Shown in pieces: positions 27,799 to 36,520 of a stretch of 64,000 nucleotides of DNA. The translations under genes and the position numbers were made by a program. Within the stretch, counting starts at the first letter, position 1. Every line of letters begins with the position of its first letter. The notes below the pieces were generated by a model that saw only the letters and a list, made by a program, of their open reading frames with translations, ran no database searches and was not told the origin of the DNA. The stretch covers positions 434,001 through 498,000 of the forward strand of contig NZ_LYXZ01000001.1 in the NCBI RefSeq assembly GCF_001676615.1, in the 5' to 3' direction. This DNA comes from Labrys sp. WJW. Its GTDB lineage: Bacteria > Pseudomonadota > Alphaproteobacteria > Rhizobiales > Labraceae.

Positions 27799-27986
27799 TC
27801 CCGGGCCGGGATGGCGAGTTTGGCTTCGAATCCAGAGCGATCCGTATCTGGGGCCTCGCCAATCTCACCTCACAGGCAAGCCTCGACGCCAGCGATGAAT
27901 GCTATGCCCGGATACTGGGTCCGGCGAGTGGAGCATGGATCGATCCCAACCGCCCGCCTGGCGAGCTATGGCGCAGCGAGAGAACC

Positions 27987-28955
27987 ATGAAAGCAGCCAT
28001 CTACGATCACCCCGGCCCGCCCGATGTCCTTCGCTACGCGGATGTGCCCGATCCTGGTTGTCCAAGCGATGGCGTCCTGATCCGCGTCGAGGCGGTCGCC
28101 ATCGAGGGCGGCGACCTGATCAATCGCGCATCCATGGCTCCACCCCACCCGGCCTTCGTCGTCGGCTATGCCGCCGCTGGCGAAATCATCGCGGTCGGAG
28201 AGGATGTGAAGAATCGTCAGGTGGGCCAAAAGGTGACGAGCTTCGACCTCGCCGGATCGCATGCCGAGCTGCGTGCCGTTGTCGCCAGCCGGACCTGGCC
28301 TGTGCCGGAAGGACTCGGCATGGCCGCTGCTGCAGCCCTGCCTATCGCATTCGGAACCGCTCATCACTGCCTCTTTGCGCGGGGCGGTTTGAAGCGCGGC
28401 GAAACGGTCCTCATTCAGGCAGGCGCCGGCGGTGTCGGGCTTGCCGCCATCCAGCTCGCCCATCTGGCAGGCGCGACTGTGCTTGCAACTGTCTCCGGGC
28501 TCGAGAGGGCCGAACGCCTCATCGGGCTCGGCCTTGATCATGCGATCGATCATCACTCAGCCGACGTCGTCGATACGATCATGCGCCTGACACAGGGTCG
28601 TGGCGTGGATCTCGTCCTGGACCCGGTGGGAGCCACCCTGCAAGGTTCCCTGGCGACGCTCCGGCCGGAGGGGCGTTTGATATTCGTGGGTAACGCCGGC
28701 GGTTCGCAGCTCAGTATCGATCCATGGCCAGCACTACAGGCGAACCAATCGCTTTTCGGTGTCTTCATGGGAACGCAATTGGAAAAGCCGGATGTCCACC
28801 TCACGGTCTCCAGGATGTTGGAGCTGGCAACCACGGGAGATCTCAAGATGATCGTGGACAGGACGTTTCCACTTGAAGCCGCTGCTGAGGCCCACGCCTA
28901 TGCCGAAGGCAATTCCATCCTCGGGCGCGTTGTGATCGTCCCGGCCAGGCAATAA
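27987..28955 (+). CDS. NADPH:quinone reductase-like medium-chain dehydrogenase/reductase
   Basis: 322 residues from ATG 27987 (MKAAIYDHPG). Zinc-free MDR family: GroES-like N-terminal domain (about 25-110, with GYAAAGEIIAVGEDV), nucleotide loop GAGGVGLAAIQLA at about 149-161, and the Rossmann part to residue 270 (GVDLVLDPVGA, GRLIFVGNAGG). No zinc-binding cysteines. The frame is open for a further 166 codons upstream, overlapping the hydrolase gene in another frame, which is an artefact. It reduces quinones or activated double bonds; the substrate is unknown, and co-location with the YcaC-like gene suggests a shared pathway. Confidence 0.88.
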   Translation: MKAAIYDHPGPPDVLRYADVPDPGCPSDGVLIRVEAVAIEGGDLINRASMAPPHPAFVVGYAAAGEIIAVGEDVKNRQVGQKVTSFDLAGSHAELRAVVASRTWPVPEGLGMAAAAALPIAFGTAHHCLFARGGLKRGETVLIQAGAGGVGLAAIQLAHLAGATVLATVSGLERAERLIGLGLDHAIDHHSADVVDTIMRLTQGRGVDLVLDPVGATLQGSLATLRPEGRLIFVGNAGGSQLSIDPWPALQANQSLFGVFMGTQLEKPDVHLTVSRMLELATTGDLKMIVDRTFPLEAAAEAHAYAEGNSILGRVVIVPARQ

Positions 28956-29336
28956 GCACCGTAGGGCGGGTGAACGCGCATGCGTATGCCGGGTGGGCCA
29001 TCGTCCTACCCCGTGGCAGCCAGGGCAGCGTTTCTGTCGGGTGCGGCAAGGCTACGGCACGGCGGAACTCACGCGAGTTGATGGGTTCAAACGCAAAATG
29101 TTGCGCCTTTCCATCACAAAAAGTGACCCGGACAAAGCCGGGCCATTTCGAAAGGAAAGTGTGGAAGTCGTATATGATTATCTGGTCTCGCGAACCAGAT
29201 TCCAATTAATGCATAAATTAATCCATTACGCCAGGGCTGAATCAACGTTAAAGTCATTAAATTATTCAGATTTTCTCTAGCGTATCGATCGAAAATTACC
29301 GTCCTGCATTGAGAAATTAGTTAGAACCCACATGAA
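28956..29336. other. Intergenic region between convergent genes, no supported gene
   Basis: Starts GC-rich with GTAGGGCGGGTGAACGCGC, reminiscent of dispersed repeats, and becomes AT-rich after 29.15 kb. Short open frames on either strand have no domain or ribosome site. A small CCCGG/CCGGG hairpin near 29.13 kb may end the quinone-reductase transcript. Confidence 0.4.
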
Positions 29337-29362
29337 GAAGGCCCAATTTTCATTGGGCCTTC
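29337..29362 (-). terminator. Terminator hairpin after the porin gene
   Basis: GAAGGCCCAAT (29337-29347) and ATTGGGCCTTC (29352-29362) form a perfect 11-bp stem with a 4-nt loop, 24 bp after the porin stop codon. On the minus strand it is followed by TTCATG, so the T-run is weak; very stable stem. Confidence 0.75.
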
Positions 29363-29385
29363 AATCAAAATATAGCTATCTAGAC

Positions 29386-30666
29386 TCAAAAAGTCCGCTT
29401 GAGCCGGACACCGCCCTGCAAAACATTGTACTTGCTGCGGCCGTTCAACTCGCCATCGTCGATGATGCCGTCGTCCACCTTGCCATGGGTCCAGGCCACT
29501 TCACCGGCCACGGTCAGGCCCTTGACGATCGTATAGGTAAGGTTACCTGCGATCGTGTATTCCTTCAGGCCGTATTTGCCGTTGCCCAGATAGTGGTCAT
29601 ACTGCGTATCGATGTAAGAACCGACGAGGTTGGCACCCAGAACCGGGGTGATATTGCCGCCGAGTTCCGCCGTGATCGACCAGCCCTTGCCGCGGTCAAT
29701 TCGACCACGGCTGTTCACGAAGGAATCGGAATTCGCAAGCCAAGTGGCGCCTGCGCCCAGATAGTCGAGCGCACCATTCGCATACTGGCCTTCAACGATG
29801 AAGTGACCATTGTCGATCGCGGGGATCTTGATCAAGCCGGTGGCGCCGACAGCATAGCCGTACTTGTTGCTGCGCCGAACAATCACCTCGTTGCCGTCAG
29901 CGTCCTCATAATTCGTCCCCGAACGAGACTGATGGCCCGCCGCCTGAACGGCGATGGAGCCCCAGGATTGATCCCAACGCAACTGGGCGACGACGTCGGG
30001 AACCTGCTGACCACCTTCACGGTAGCCATAGAGCGTCCCGTTGATATCAACCGGCGTACTCGTCCCGCCGACGCGATGGTCACGGCCGTCTTCGATCGAC
30101 AGCGTGGCGCTGAAGCCACCGCCGAGCTGAGCGGTGTAGGCGATCAAGTTGACTGTGTTCTGCTCTGCGTAATACGGCGCCCAGATCGTGTCGCCATATT
30201 CGTTGTCGTAGAAGCCGAAGAAGGAATGGGCGTAGCCAGCTGTCAGGCCACCGAACTGGATGAAGGCCTTGTCGATGGTGAAGCGGTTGTCGTTATAGAT
30301 GCCGCCGCGCCCCTGATTGCTGATCGGATGCGAGTCGGCATTGATCTGGAAGTAGGAACGCAGCAGACCCCAGTCGGTCTCCGTACGGGCATCGAACCAG
30401 ATGCGAGCCTGGGTGTTGAAGGCCGAACGATCATCGTTGCGGCTGAAACCATTACCGGCAAAAGCGCGATAATCGGCGCGAATTTCGCCACCGATCTTCA
30501 GGCAGGTATCGCTACCTGGAATGTAGAAGAAGCCAGGGCCGAAGGCCGAGCAGACCTTCACATACTCAACGGCTTCGCCCTTGGTCATGGGCAGGTCGGC
30601 GGCCTGGGCAGCGCCGATTAGAGCGAATCCGGCAGATGCGCCGAGGAGAAGAGACCTTATGGTCAT
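29386..30666 (-). CDS. Outer-membrane porin of the rhizobial/Brucella Omp2 type
   Basis: 426 residues. Signal peptide 1-22 (MTIRSLLLGASAGFALIGAAQA) with cleavage before ADLP, the usual mature start of this family. The sequence then reads VKVCSAFGPGFFYIPGSDTCLKIGGEIRADY-like segments (near residues 37-66) with the conserved cysteine pair, followed by alternating beta strands, and ends in phenylalanine as needed for outer-membrane insertion. Porin_2 family, trimeric general diffusion channel. Stands alone, with an AT-rich 700-bp upstream region. Confidence 0.93.
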   Translation of the reverse strand: MTIRSLLLGASAGFALIGAAQAADLPMTKGEAVEYVKVCSAFGPGFFYIPGSDTCLKIGGEIRADYRAFAGNGFSRNDDRSAFNTQARIWFDARTETDWGLLRSYFQINADSHPISNQGRGGIYNDNRFTIDKAFIQFGGLTAGYAHSFFGFYDNEYGDTIWAPYYAEQNTVNLIAYTAQLGGGFSATLSIEDGRDHRVGGTSTPVDINGTLYGYREGGQQVPDVVAQLRWDQSWGSIAVQAAGHQSRSGTNYEDADGNEVIVRRSNKYGYAVGATGLIKIPAIDNGHFIVEGQYANGALDYLGAGATWLANSDSFVNSRGRIDRGKGWSITAELGGNITPVLGANLVGSYIDTQYDHYLGNGKYGLKEYTIAGNLTYTIVKGLTVAGEVAWTHGKVDDGIIDDGELNGRSKYNVLQGGVRLKRTF

Positions 30667-31129
30667 TTGATGACCTCCGAGACAGTGCGATTTCTGATTG
30701 AGAGCGCTTCACAGCACTTCAATCGATTGCGAGACCGTGAGCGTTTTTTTGCGCCCCCGAAAAGATTCCAAGGAACCATTCCTCAAAGTGATCTCACTCT
30801 GGAGTTCGAGGCAACAAAATAAGGCATTTTATCGTCACTACGGCAAAATTTCGCAACTTCATGTTGCAAATTTGGCACATAACTTCATACACTAAAATGA
30901 TCAAAGAATTACAATAAAATACGTGCCATATTTTGAATTTACTCTGATATTTATACGAATCTACTGTAGAATCAGGCTGAGCCTCAGAAATCCCCCACTT
31001 CCATTGAAGGGTGTTGATGTTTTCGCACCAACTCGATCGCTCGGCGATCCCGCTAGGTGTGCGCCTGTACGCGGCCCGCAATCCGAGCCTTCAAGAGATG
31101 GAAAAAGGGGGGGATGATCGCACGGGCTT
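30667..31129. other. AT-rich upstream region of the porin gene
   Basis: Markedly AT-rich from about 30.80 to 30.98 kb and without a gene that can be supported. It probably carries the porin promoter and an extended leader; I see no convincing -35/-10 pair. Beyond 31.13 kb lies a regulator remnant. Confidence 0.4.
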
Positions 31130-31248
31130 CCATGTCGATCCTTCCACCCCGTATCGGCAGCCCGTTCGGCTTTTGCCTCGACGACGCGAAGAGCGCGAGC
31201 TTGAATCCCACCTCACAAGCCATTGTCGAGGCATTCGAACTCATATGA
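31130..31248 (+). pseudogene. C-terminal remnant of a LysR-type regulator
   Basis: The frame ends DDAKSASLNPTSQAIVEAF-ELI and a stop, matching the end of the LysR protein encoded at 6052-6951 (DGAKSAILTPASQAIVEAF). The DNA also matches closely over about 55 bp (31182-31240 against 6881-6942). No helix-turn-helix or effector domain precedes it, so only the tail of a decayed relative is left. A hairpin resembling its original terminator follows. Confidence 0.65.
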
Positions 31249-31269
31249 GTAGGTCTTCTGATGGGAAAA

Positions 31270-31311
31270 AGCCTCCCAGGCATTCAGCCTAAAGCCGGAG
31301 GCTGTTATTTT
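31270..31311 (+). terminator. Hairpin after the LysR remnant
   Basis: AGCCTCC (31270-31276) pairs with GGAGGCT (31297-31303); an inner AGGC/GCCT pair strengthens it, and GTTATTTT follows. Probably the old terminator of the remnant regulator gene, and it may now stop transcription towards the convergent LysR gene. Confidence 0.5.
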
Positions 31312-31365
31312 CGCTATCGACCGGGGATTTATGGTCTCGGTCTTGAAGGCCGCGTGAGCAAATGG

Positions 31366-32316
31366 CTATAGGCCCCACACGATGGCCTTCTCATGGCGCT
31401 CAATCAGCAGTGCCAGATCCTTGAAGCGCTTGGTGACATGAGCGACGAAGGCATCCACGGCCGGCGCCCGCGGCGCGTTGCTCTGCTGCAATATGCCCAA
31501 GGCGCGCTCGGGGTGGGGAATTCTGACCGGCAGCGCCGTGATCGATTTCTCGTTGCGATAGGCGAAGACCACGCTGTGGGGCAGCACGGTAAGTGCATCG
31601 CTCGATTTCAGGTAATTGATGGCGCTTGACAGCGAGCCGCCGGAATAGCGGATCTTGATTTCCGTGGCCCCGAGCGACAGTGCCAGGCTATTGAGGTCGG
31701 CATAAAGAGGGCTGCCTTCGGGCGGGCCGACCCAGGGATAGTCGAGCAGGCTTGCCGGATCGAGACGTCGCTTCATCAGCAAGGGATGTGTCGTGCGGCA
31801 GGCGACGACATTGCGTCCGGGCAGCACCACGTCGAAACGCAGGCCCGATCCTTCCTTCAGCACGTCGATGGGACAGATCGCAATATCGATGCGGTCAGCG
31901 TCCAGTGCGGCCCGCAACTGCCCCAGATAGCCATAGCTCTGCTCGACCCGGACATCGGGCCGCTTGTCCTGGAATTCGGCGATCATACCCGAGATCAAAG
32001 CGTCCGAGAAGAAAGGCGATCCACCCACCCTGACAACGCCGAACGAGCCTTTCTGGAAGCCGGCAACGAGGGCGGACGCCTTGCGCGAGGCCGAAAGCAT
32101 GGTCTGGCCGTGGCTCGCCAGCGCCTGTCCCAAGGCCGTCGGCTGCAGGGGTCGCCGCCCCTTGATGAAAAGAGGCTCGCCGATGCGCTGCTCCAGCATT
32201 GCGATCGTGCGTGACACGGCCGGCTGCGTCATGCCGAGCAGGATCGCAGCCTCCGTCACGCCGCCGGCCTGGACCACGGCGGCAAGTTGGACAAGGTGCC
32301 GCTCATCGAGTTTCAT
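31366..32316 (-). CDS. LysR-family regulator of the hydroxyquinol genes
   Basis: 316 residues with helix-turn-helix at 5-65 (HLVQLAAVVQAGGVTEAAILLGMTQPAVSRTI landmarks) and a long effector domain of the GbpR/galactose-binding-regulator-like branch (PFFSDALISGMIAEF, IDIAICPIDVL). Divergent from the first hydroxyquinol dioxygenase with only 83 bp between. A perfect palindrome obeying the LysR T-N11-A rule lies on its own start codon, suggesting autorepression. Likely activates the dioxygenase-reductase-transporter genes. Confidence 0.9.
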   Translation of the reverse strand: MKLDERHLVQLAAVVQAGGVTEAAILLGMTQPAVSRTIAMLEQRIGEPLFIKGRRPLQPTALGQALASHGQTMLSASRKASALVAGFQKGSFGVVRVGGSPFFSDALISGMIAEFQDKRPDVRVEQSYGYLGQLRAALDADRIDIAICPIDVLKEGSGLRFDVVLPGRNVVACRTTHPLLMKRRLDPASLLDYPWVGPPEGSPLYADLNSLALSLGATEIKIRYSGGSLSSAINYLKSSDALTVLPHSVVFAYRNEKSITALPVRIPHPERALGILQQSNAPRAPAVDAFVAHVTKRFKDLALLIERHEKAIVWGL

Positions 32317-32329
32317 AGCAATTTGCTAT
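32315..32329. promoter_or_regulatory. LysR-type operator overlapping the regulator start codon
   Basis: ATAGCAA-T-TTGCTAT, a perfect 15-bp palindrome, with T32316-N11-A32328 as in LysR sites. The outer bases are part of the regulator's initiation codon (CAT on the plus strand at 32314-32316). It is 71 bp ahead of the dioxygenase start. Confidence 0.7.
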
Positions 32330-32399
32330 ATTATTTTATCGAGAAATGATCAATGCGCAGGCTGGCGCCGGGTATGTTGCTCCTCGGGAGGAACTGCCG

Positions 32400-33254
32400 G
32401 TGGCCATCAAGTCATTGAACGCGCAGAATTCGGCCGATGTCGTGATGGAACGCGTCGGTCCCGGCGCGAAGGACAGCTCGGCGGCATTCCTGCATTCGCT
32501 GGTGAGGCATTTGCATGCCTTCGTGTGCGAGACACGCCCGACCAGGGACCAATGGCGCTCTGCCATGCAGCTTTTGACCGATATCGGCCATGCCACCGAC
32601 GATAGGCGCCAGGAGTGGGTGTTGGCCTCCGATCTGCTGGGCGTCACCGCCCTCGTCGAGGAGATCAACGCGCAGCGCCACAAGGGCGCGACACCCAATA
32701 CGGTGCGAGGGCCGTTCTATCGCCCGGATGCACCCGCCATCGCCAATGGCGGATCGATCTCGCTCGACGGCGTCGGCCAAGCACTTCTGGTTCGCGGTCG
32801 CGTGGTCGACCTCGACGGCGTCGCCATCCCGGGCGCCGTTGTCGAGACCTGGCAGGCCAATGCCGACGGATATTACGAGAACCAGCAACCCGATCGCCAG
32901 CCGGAATTCAACCTGCGCGGCGTCCTGAAGACCGACGGCACTGGCGGTTTCATGTACCGAACCGTGCGCCCTGCCGGCTATGCGACGCCGGCCGACGGCC
33001 CCGTCGGCCAAATGCTGGCGGGCCTGGGCGTTTCACTGCGGCGGCCGGCCCATCTGCATTTCATCATCAGCGCCAACGGTTTCGAGACCATCTCGACGCA
33101 TGTCTTCGACGGCAGCGATCCGGAACTGGGGCGAGATGCCCTGTTCGGGGTCAAGCCCGAACTCATCGGAAATATCAGGCGCGACGGCAATGGCTGGGCG
33201 CTCGATTTCACCTTCGTCATGGCCCGGGCCAGGCAGGAAAGGCGCGCAGCATGA
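32400..33254 (+). CDS. Hydroxyquinol 1,2-dioxygenase (intradiol), first copy
   Basis: 284 residues from GTG 32400, chosen because GGGAGGAA stands six bases before it; an in-frame ATG at 32346 has no such site. Ferric-iron ligands Y159 (DGYYEN), Y194 (PAGYATP), H218 and H220 (RPAHLHF). The DGYY and RPAH-[LM]-H motifs are like hydroxyquinol enzymes, which cleave 1,2,4-benzenetriol to maleylacetate. It overlaps the maleylacetate reductase gene by four bases, which supports that substrate. Shares the family with the gene at 41139 but is clearly divergent from it. Confidence 0.88.
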   Translation: MAIKSLNAQNSADVVMERVGPGAKDSSAAFLHSLVRHLHAFVCETRPTRDQWRSAMQLLTDIGHATDDRRQEWVLASDLLGVTALVEEINAQRHKGATPNTVRGPFYRPDAPAIANGGSISLDGVGQALLVRGRVVDLDGVAIPGAVVETWQANADGYYENQQPDRQPEFNLRGVLKTDGTGGFMYRTVRPAGYATPADGPVGQMLAGLGVSLRRPAHLHFIISANGFETISTHVFDGSDPELGRDALFGVKPELIGNIRRDGNGWALDFTFVMARARQERRAA

Positions 33255-34312
33255 GCCTCTCATTCACCTATCAAGGCAGCCCCGCGCACATCGTCTTCGG
33301 CGAGGGCTCGTCCAGACGTGTCGGCGAATGGGTCGAAAAGCTCGGTGCCAGCAGGGCGCTGGTGCTGACCACGCCGCACCAGAAGGCCGATGGCGAGGCC
33401 ATGGCCGCGGCCCTTGGCGGGCTCTGCGTCGGAACCTATGACAACGCCACCATGCACACCCCGGTCAACGTGACCGAAGAGGCGGTTGCGCGTGTTCTGG
33501 ATTTGAAGGCCGACGTGGTCGTGGCGCTCGGCGGCGGCTCGACCACGGGGCTCGGCAAGGCGATCGCCTATCGCACGGACCTGCCGCAGATCGTCGTGCC
33601 CACCACCTATGCCGGCTCGGAAGTCACGCCCATTCTCGGCCAGACCGAGGGCGGCGAGAAGACCACGCTGCGCAGCCCGAAGGTCCTGCCCGAAGTGGTG
33701 ATCTACGACCCTGGCCTGACGCTGGGCCTGCCCGTCGCCATGAGCATAACCAGCGGCCTGAACGCCATCGCCCATGCCGCCGAGGCGCTCTATGCCCCGG
33801 ACGGCAACCCGATCACCTCGTTGATGGCGGCCGAGGGCATGCGTGCCATCAGGCAGGCGCTGCCGGTCATCGTCGCCTCGGCCAGGGACAGGCAGGCCCG
33901 CACCGATGCGCTTTACGGGGCCTGGCTCTGCGGCTCGGTGCTGGGCCAGGTCGCGATGTCGCTGCACCACAAGATCTGCCACACGCTGGGCGGCAGCTTC
34001 GACACCCCGCATGCGGAGACCCATGCGATCATGCTGCCGCACACGATCGGGTTCAACGCAGGCGCCGCCGGAAAAGAGCTGCAACCGGTTGCCGACATCT
34101 TCGGCGGCACGCCCGGGCAGGCGCTCTACGATTTCGCCAGTTCCGTCGGCGCGCCCACGGCGCTGAAGGATTTCGGCCTGAAGGAAGCCGATCTCGACCG
34201 CGCGGCGGAGATCGCCACCAAAAACCCCTACGCCAACCCTCGACCCATCGACCGCGCTTCCATCCGCGCCCTGCTCCAGGACGCCTGGGAGGGAAGCCGG
34301 CCACCACTTTGA
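33251..34312 (+). CDS. Maleylacetate reductase
   Basis: 353-residue member of the iron-alcohol-dehydrogenase superfamily that reduces maleylacetate to 3-oxoadipate with NAD(P)H. Nucleotide motif GGGST at 94-98 (ALGGGSTTGLGKAIA), PTTYAGSEVTPI, and the C-terminal half with HHKICHTLGGSFDTPHAETHAIMLP landmarks (about 238-262). The ATG overlaps the stop of the dioxygenase gene. Its product joins the same 3-oxoadipate route that the cat genes feed. The enzyme converting 3-oxoadipate onward is not in the window. Confidence 0.93.
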   Translation: MSLSFTYQGSPAHIVFGEGSSRRVGEWVEKLGASRALVLTTPHQKADGEAMAAALGGLCVGTYDNATMHTPVNVTEEAVARVLDLKADVVVALGGGSTTGLGKAIAYRTDLPQIVVPTTYAGSEVTPILGQTEGGEKTTLRSPKVLPEVVIYDPGLTLGLPVAMSITSGLNAIAHAAEALYAPDGNPITSLMAAEGMRAIRQALPVIVASARDRQARTDALYGAWLCGSVLGQVAMSLHHKICHTLGGSFDTPHAETHAIMLPHTIGFNAGAAGKELQPVADIFGGTPGQALYDFASSVGAPTALKDFGLKEADLDRAAEIATKNPYANPRPIDRASIRALLQDAWEGSRPPL

Positions 34313-34453
34313 AACGACTGTAGCGTCTTTAGAAAAGGTCGACAGGCCTTTTGATCGAATAATGACCAAAAACAAAGAGTTAGAGAAAAGATGCGATCGG
34401 AAGAAATCGCACCTCTCTCTGGTTTCTCGACAATGCTCCTGGGGAGGAAATCG

Positions 34454-35731
34454 ATGATCACGCGCCGTCACTTCCTGAAGACAACCGCCGCAGCCGGCGC
34501 GACCGCCGCCTTCGGTGGGCTCGCTCAACCGGCCATCGCGGCAGGCGCTGCGATCAAGCTCGGCTATGTCAGCCCGCAGACCGGACCGCTGGCCGCCTTC
34601 GCCGAACCCGACAAGTTCATCATCGACGGTTTCCTGGCGGCGACCAAGGCTGCGGGCGCGAACTTCGAGGTCATCGTCAAGGACAGCCAGTCCAATCCCA
34701 ACCGCGCCGCCGAAGTCGCCAAGGAACTGGTGGTCGATTCCCAGGTGAACCTGATGCTGGTCGCCTCGACGCCGGAGACGACCAATCCCGTGGCGACGAT
34801 CTGCGAGGCCGAGGGCATGCCCTGCATCTCAACCGTGGCGCCCTGGCAACCCTGGTTCATCGGCCAGCAGGGCAATCCCGGCGCACCGGATTCCTGGAAG
34901 CCGTTCGAGAGCGTGTTCCACTTCTTCTGGGGCCTGGAAGACGTCATCGCTGTCTTCACCAACATGTGGAGCCAGCTCGAGACCAACAAGAAAGTTGGCG
35001 GCCTGTTCCCCAATGACGGCGACGGCAATGCCTGGGGCGATCCGAAAGTCGGCTTCCCGCCGGTGCTCGAAAAGAAGGGCCTCACCCTTACCGATCCCGG
35101 CCGCTACCAGAACCTGACCGACGACTTCTCCGCCCAGATCAACGCCTTCAAAACGGCCAAGGCCGAGATCATCACCGGCGTGATGATCCCGCCTGATTTC
35201 ACCACCTTCTGGAACCAGGCGCAGCAGCAGGGCTTCAAGCCGAAAATCGCCTCGATCGGCAAGGCGACCCTGTTCCCGCAGGCCGTCGAAGCTCTTGGCA
35301 AGGCCGGCCACAACCTGTCGTCCGAGGTGTGGTGGACGCCCAACCATCCGTTCAAGTCTTCATTGACGGGCGACAGCTCTGCGGCCCTGGCTGCAGGTTT
35401 CACCAAGGCGACGAACCGACCATGGACGCAGCCGATCGGCTTCGTGCACGCCCTGTTCGAGCTGGCTGCCGATGTGATGAAACGCACCGATCCGACCAAT
35501 GCCGAGGCGGTGACCGCAGCCATCGCCGCCACCAGGCTCGACACCATCGTCGGCAGGGTCGCATGGGACGGCGCCAACCTGCCGCCCTTCGCTGCCAGGA
35601 ACGTCGCCAAGACCCCGCTGGTCGGCGGCCAGTGGCGGCTTAGGGATGGCGGCGGCTACGATCTCATCATCACCGACAACCAGACCGCGCCGAACATCCC
35701 GACCAGCGGCAGGATGGAGGCAATCGCCTGA
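34454..35731 (+). CDS. Branched-chain-type ABC transporter, substrate-binding protein (Tat-exported)
   Basis: 425 residues from ATG 34454 behind GGGGAGGAA. The N-terminus MITRRHFLKTTAAAG has a twin-arginine motif RRHFLK followed by a hydrophobic stretch ending QPAIAAG, so export is through Tat. The mature protein is a type 1 periplasmic fold of the Leu/Ile/Val or aromatic-acid class (LGYVSPQTGPLAAF, VKDSQSNPNRAAEVAKELV, LFPNDGDGNAWGD). Its place between maleylacetate reductase and the transporter membrane genes suggests an aromatic or alicyclic ligand (inference). Confidence 0.9.
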   Translation: MITRRHFLKTTAAAGATAAFGGLAQPAIAAGAAIKLGYVSPQTGPLAAFAEPDKFIIDGFLAATKAAGANFEVIVKDSQSNPNRAAEVAKELVVDSQVNLMLVASTPETTNPVATICEAEGMPCISTVAPWQPWFIGQQGNPGAPDSWKPFESVFHFFWGLEDVIAVFTNMWSQLETNKKVGGLFPNDGDGNAWGDPKVGFPPVLEKKGLTLTDPGRYQNLTDDFSAQINAFKTAKAEIITGVMIPPDFTTFWNQAQQQGFKPKIASIGKATLFPQAVEALGKAGHNLSSEVWWTPNHPFKSSLTGDSSAALAAGFTKATNRPWTQPIGFVHALFELAADVMKRTDPTNAEAVTAAIAATRLDTIVGRVAWDGANLPPFAARNVAKTPLVGGQWRLRDGGGYDLIITDNQTAPNIPTSGRMEAIA

Positions 35732-35800
35732 AGACGCTCGTCGTCCAGTGCTGTCGCGGCCCTTTCTCCCTGTCGACGCGGAGAGGGACAGGAGAAGATC

Positions 35801-36520
35801 ATGACGATCCTCGCTCTGCAAAACGTCTCGAAGAGCTACGGCGCCCTGAAGGTGACGCAGGACGTTTCCTTCGCGCTGGAGAAGGGCGAGGCTCTCGGCA
35901 TCATCGGCCCGAACGGAGCCGGCAAATCGACGCTGTTCAACCTCATTACCGGCAATGTGGACGTCGACGACGGCCGCATCGCCTTTGAAGGCCGCGACGT
36001 CACCAGGATGCCGCCGATGGCGCGTTGCCTGGCCGGCGTCGGCCGCACCTTCCAGATCCCGCAGCCCTTCGACAAGCTGACGGTGTTCGAAAATCTGCTG
36101 GTTGCCGGCAGTTTCGGCGCGAGCCAGTCGGAGAGCGAAGCCACCGATCGCTGCGCCGACATTCTGTGGCGGACCGGGCTTGCGCCTCGTGCCAACGACA
36201 TGGCGGGCGGCCTCAGCCTCCTGCAGCGCAAGCGGCTCGAACTTGCCCGTGCCCTCGCCACCCGGCCCACGCTGCTCCTCCTGGACGAGATCGCCGGCGG
36301 CCTCACCGAAGGCGAATGCGGCCAGCTCGTCGATACGATCCGCACCGTGCATGCGACAGGCGTCTCCATCGTCTGGATCGAGCATGTGCTGCATGCCCTG
36401 ACCGCGGTCGTCGGCCGCCTGCTGGTGCTGGATTTCGGCAAGGTCATCGGTATCGGCCAGCCGGACGAGATCATGGCCTCCAGGGCCGTTCGTGAAATCT
36501 ATCTGGGAATCGATGTGTGA
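35801..36520 (+). CDS. Branched-chain-type ABC transporter, ATP-binding protein (LivG type)
   Basis: 239 residues with Walker A GPNGAGKST at about 36-44, Q-loop region VGRTFQIPQPFDKLTVFENLL, signature GGLSLLQRKRLELARALA, Walker B LLLLDEIAGGLTEGE and switch histidine IEH. The LSLLQRK signature differs from the standard LSGGQ but is seen in LivG proteins. Overlaps the next ATPase gene by one base (TGATG). Confidence 0.92.
   Translation: MTILALQNVSKSYGALKVTQDVSFALEKGEALGIIGPNGAGKSTLFNLITGNVDVDDGRIAFEGRDVTRMPPMARCLAGVGRTFQIPQPFDKLTVFENLLVAGSFGASQSESEATDRCADILWRTGLAPRANDMAGGLSLLQRKRLELARALATRPTLLLLDEIAGGLTEGECGQLVDTIRTVHATGVSIVWIEHVLHALTAVVGRLLVLDFGKVIGIGQPDEIMASRAVREIYLGIDV

Noticed and set aside
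27489..27986. Apparent 166-residue N-terminal extension of the quinone-reductase-like protein
   Set aside because: It overlaps the YcaC-like gene in another frame and carries no domain; the family starts at MKAAIYDHPG.
32615..33250. Long plus-strand frame fused upstream of maleylacetate reductase
   Set aside because: The extension lies in a second frame of the dioxygenase gene; the real start ATG 33251 overlaps that gene's stop.
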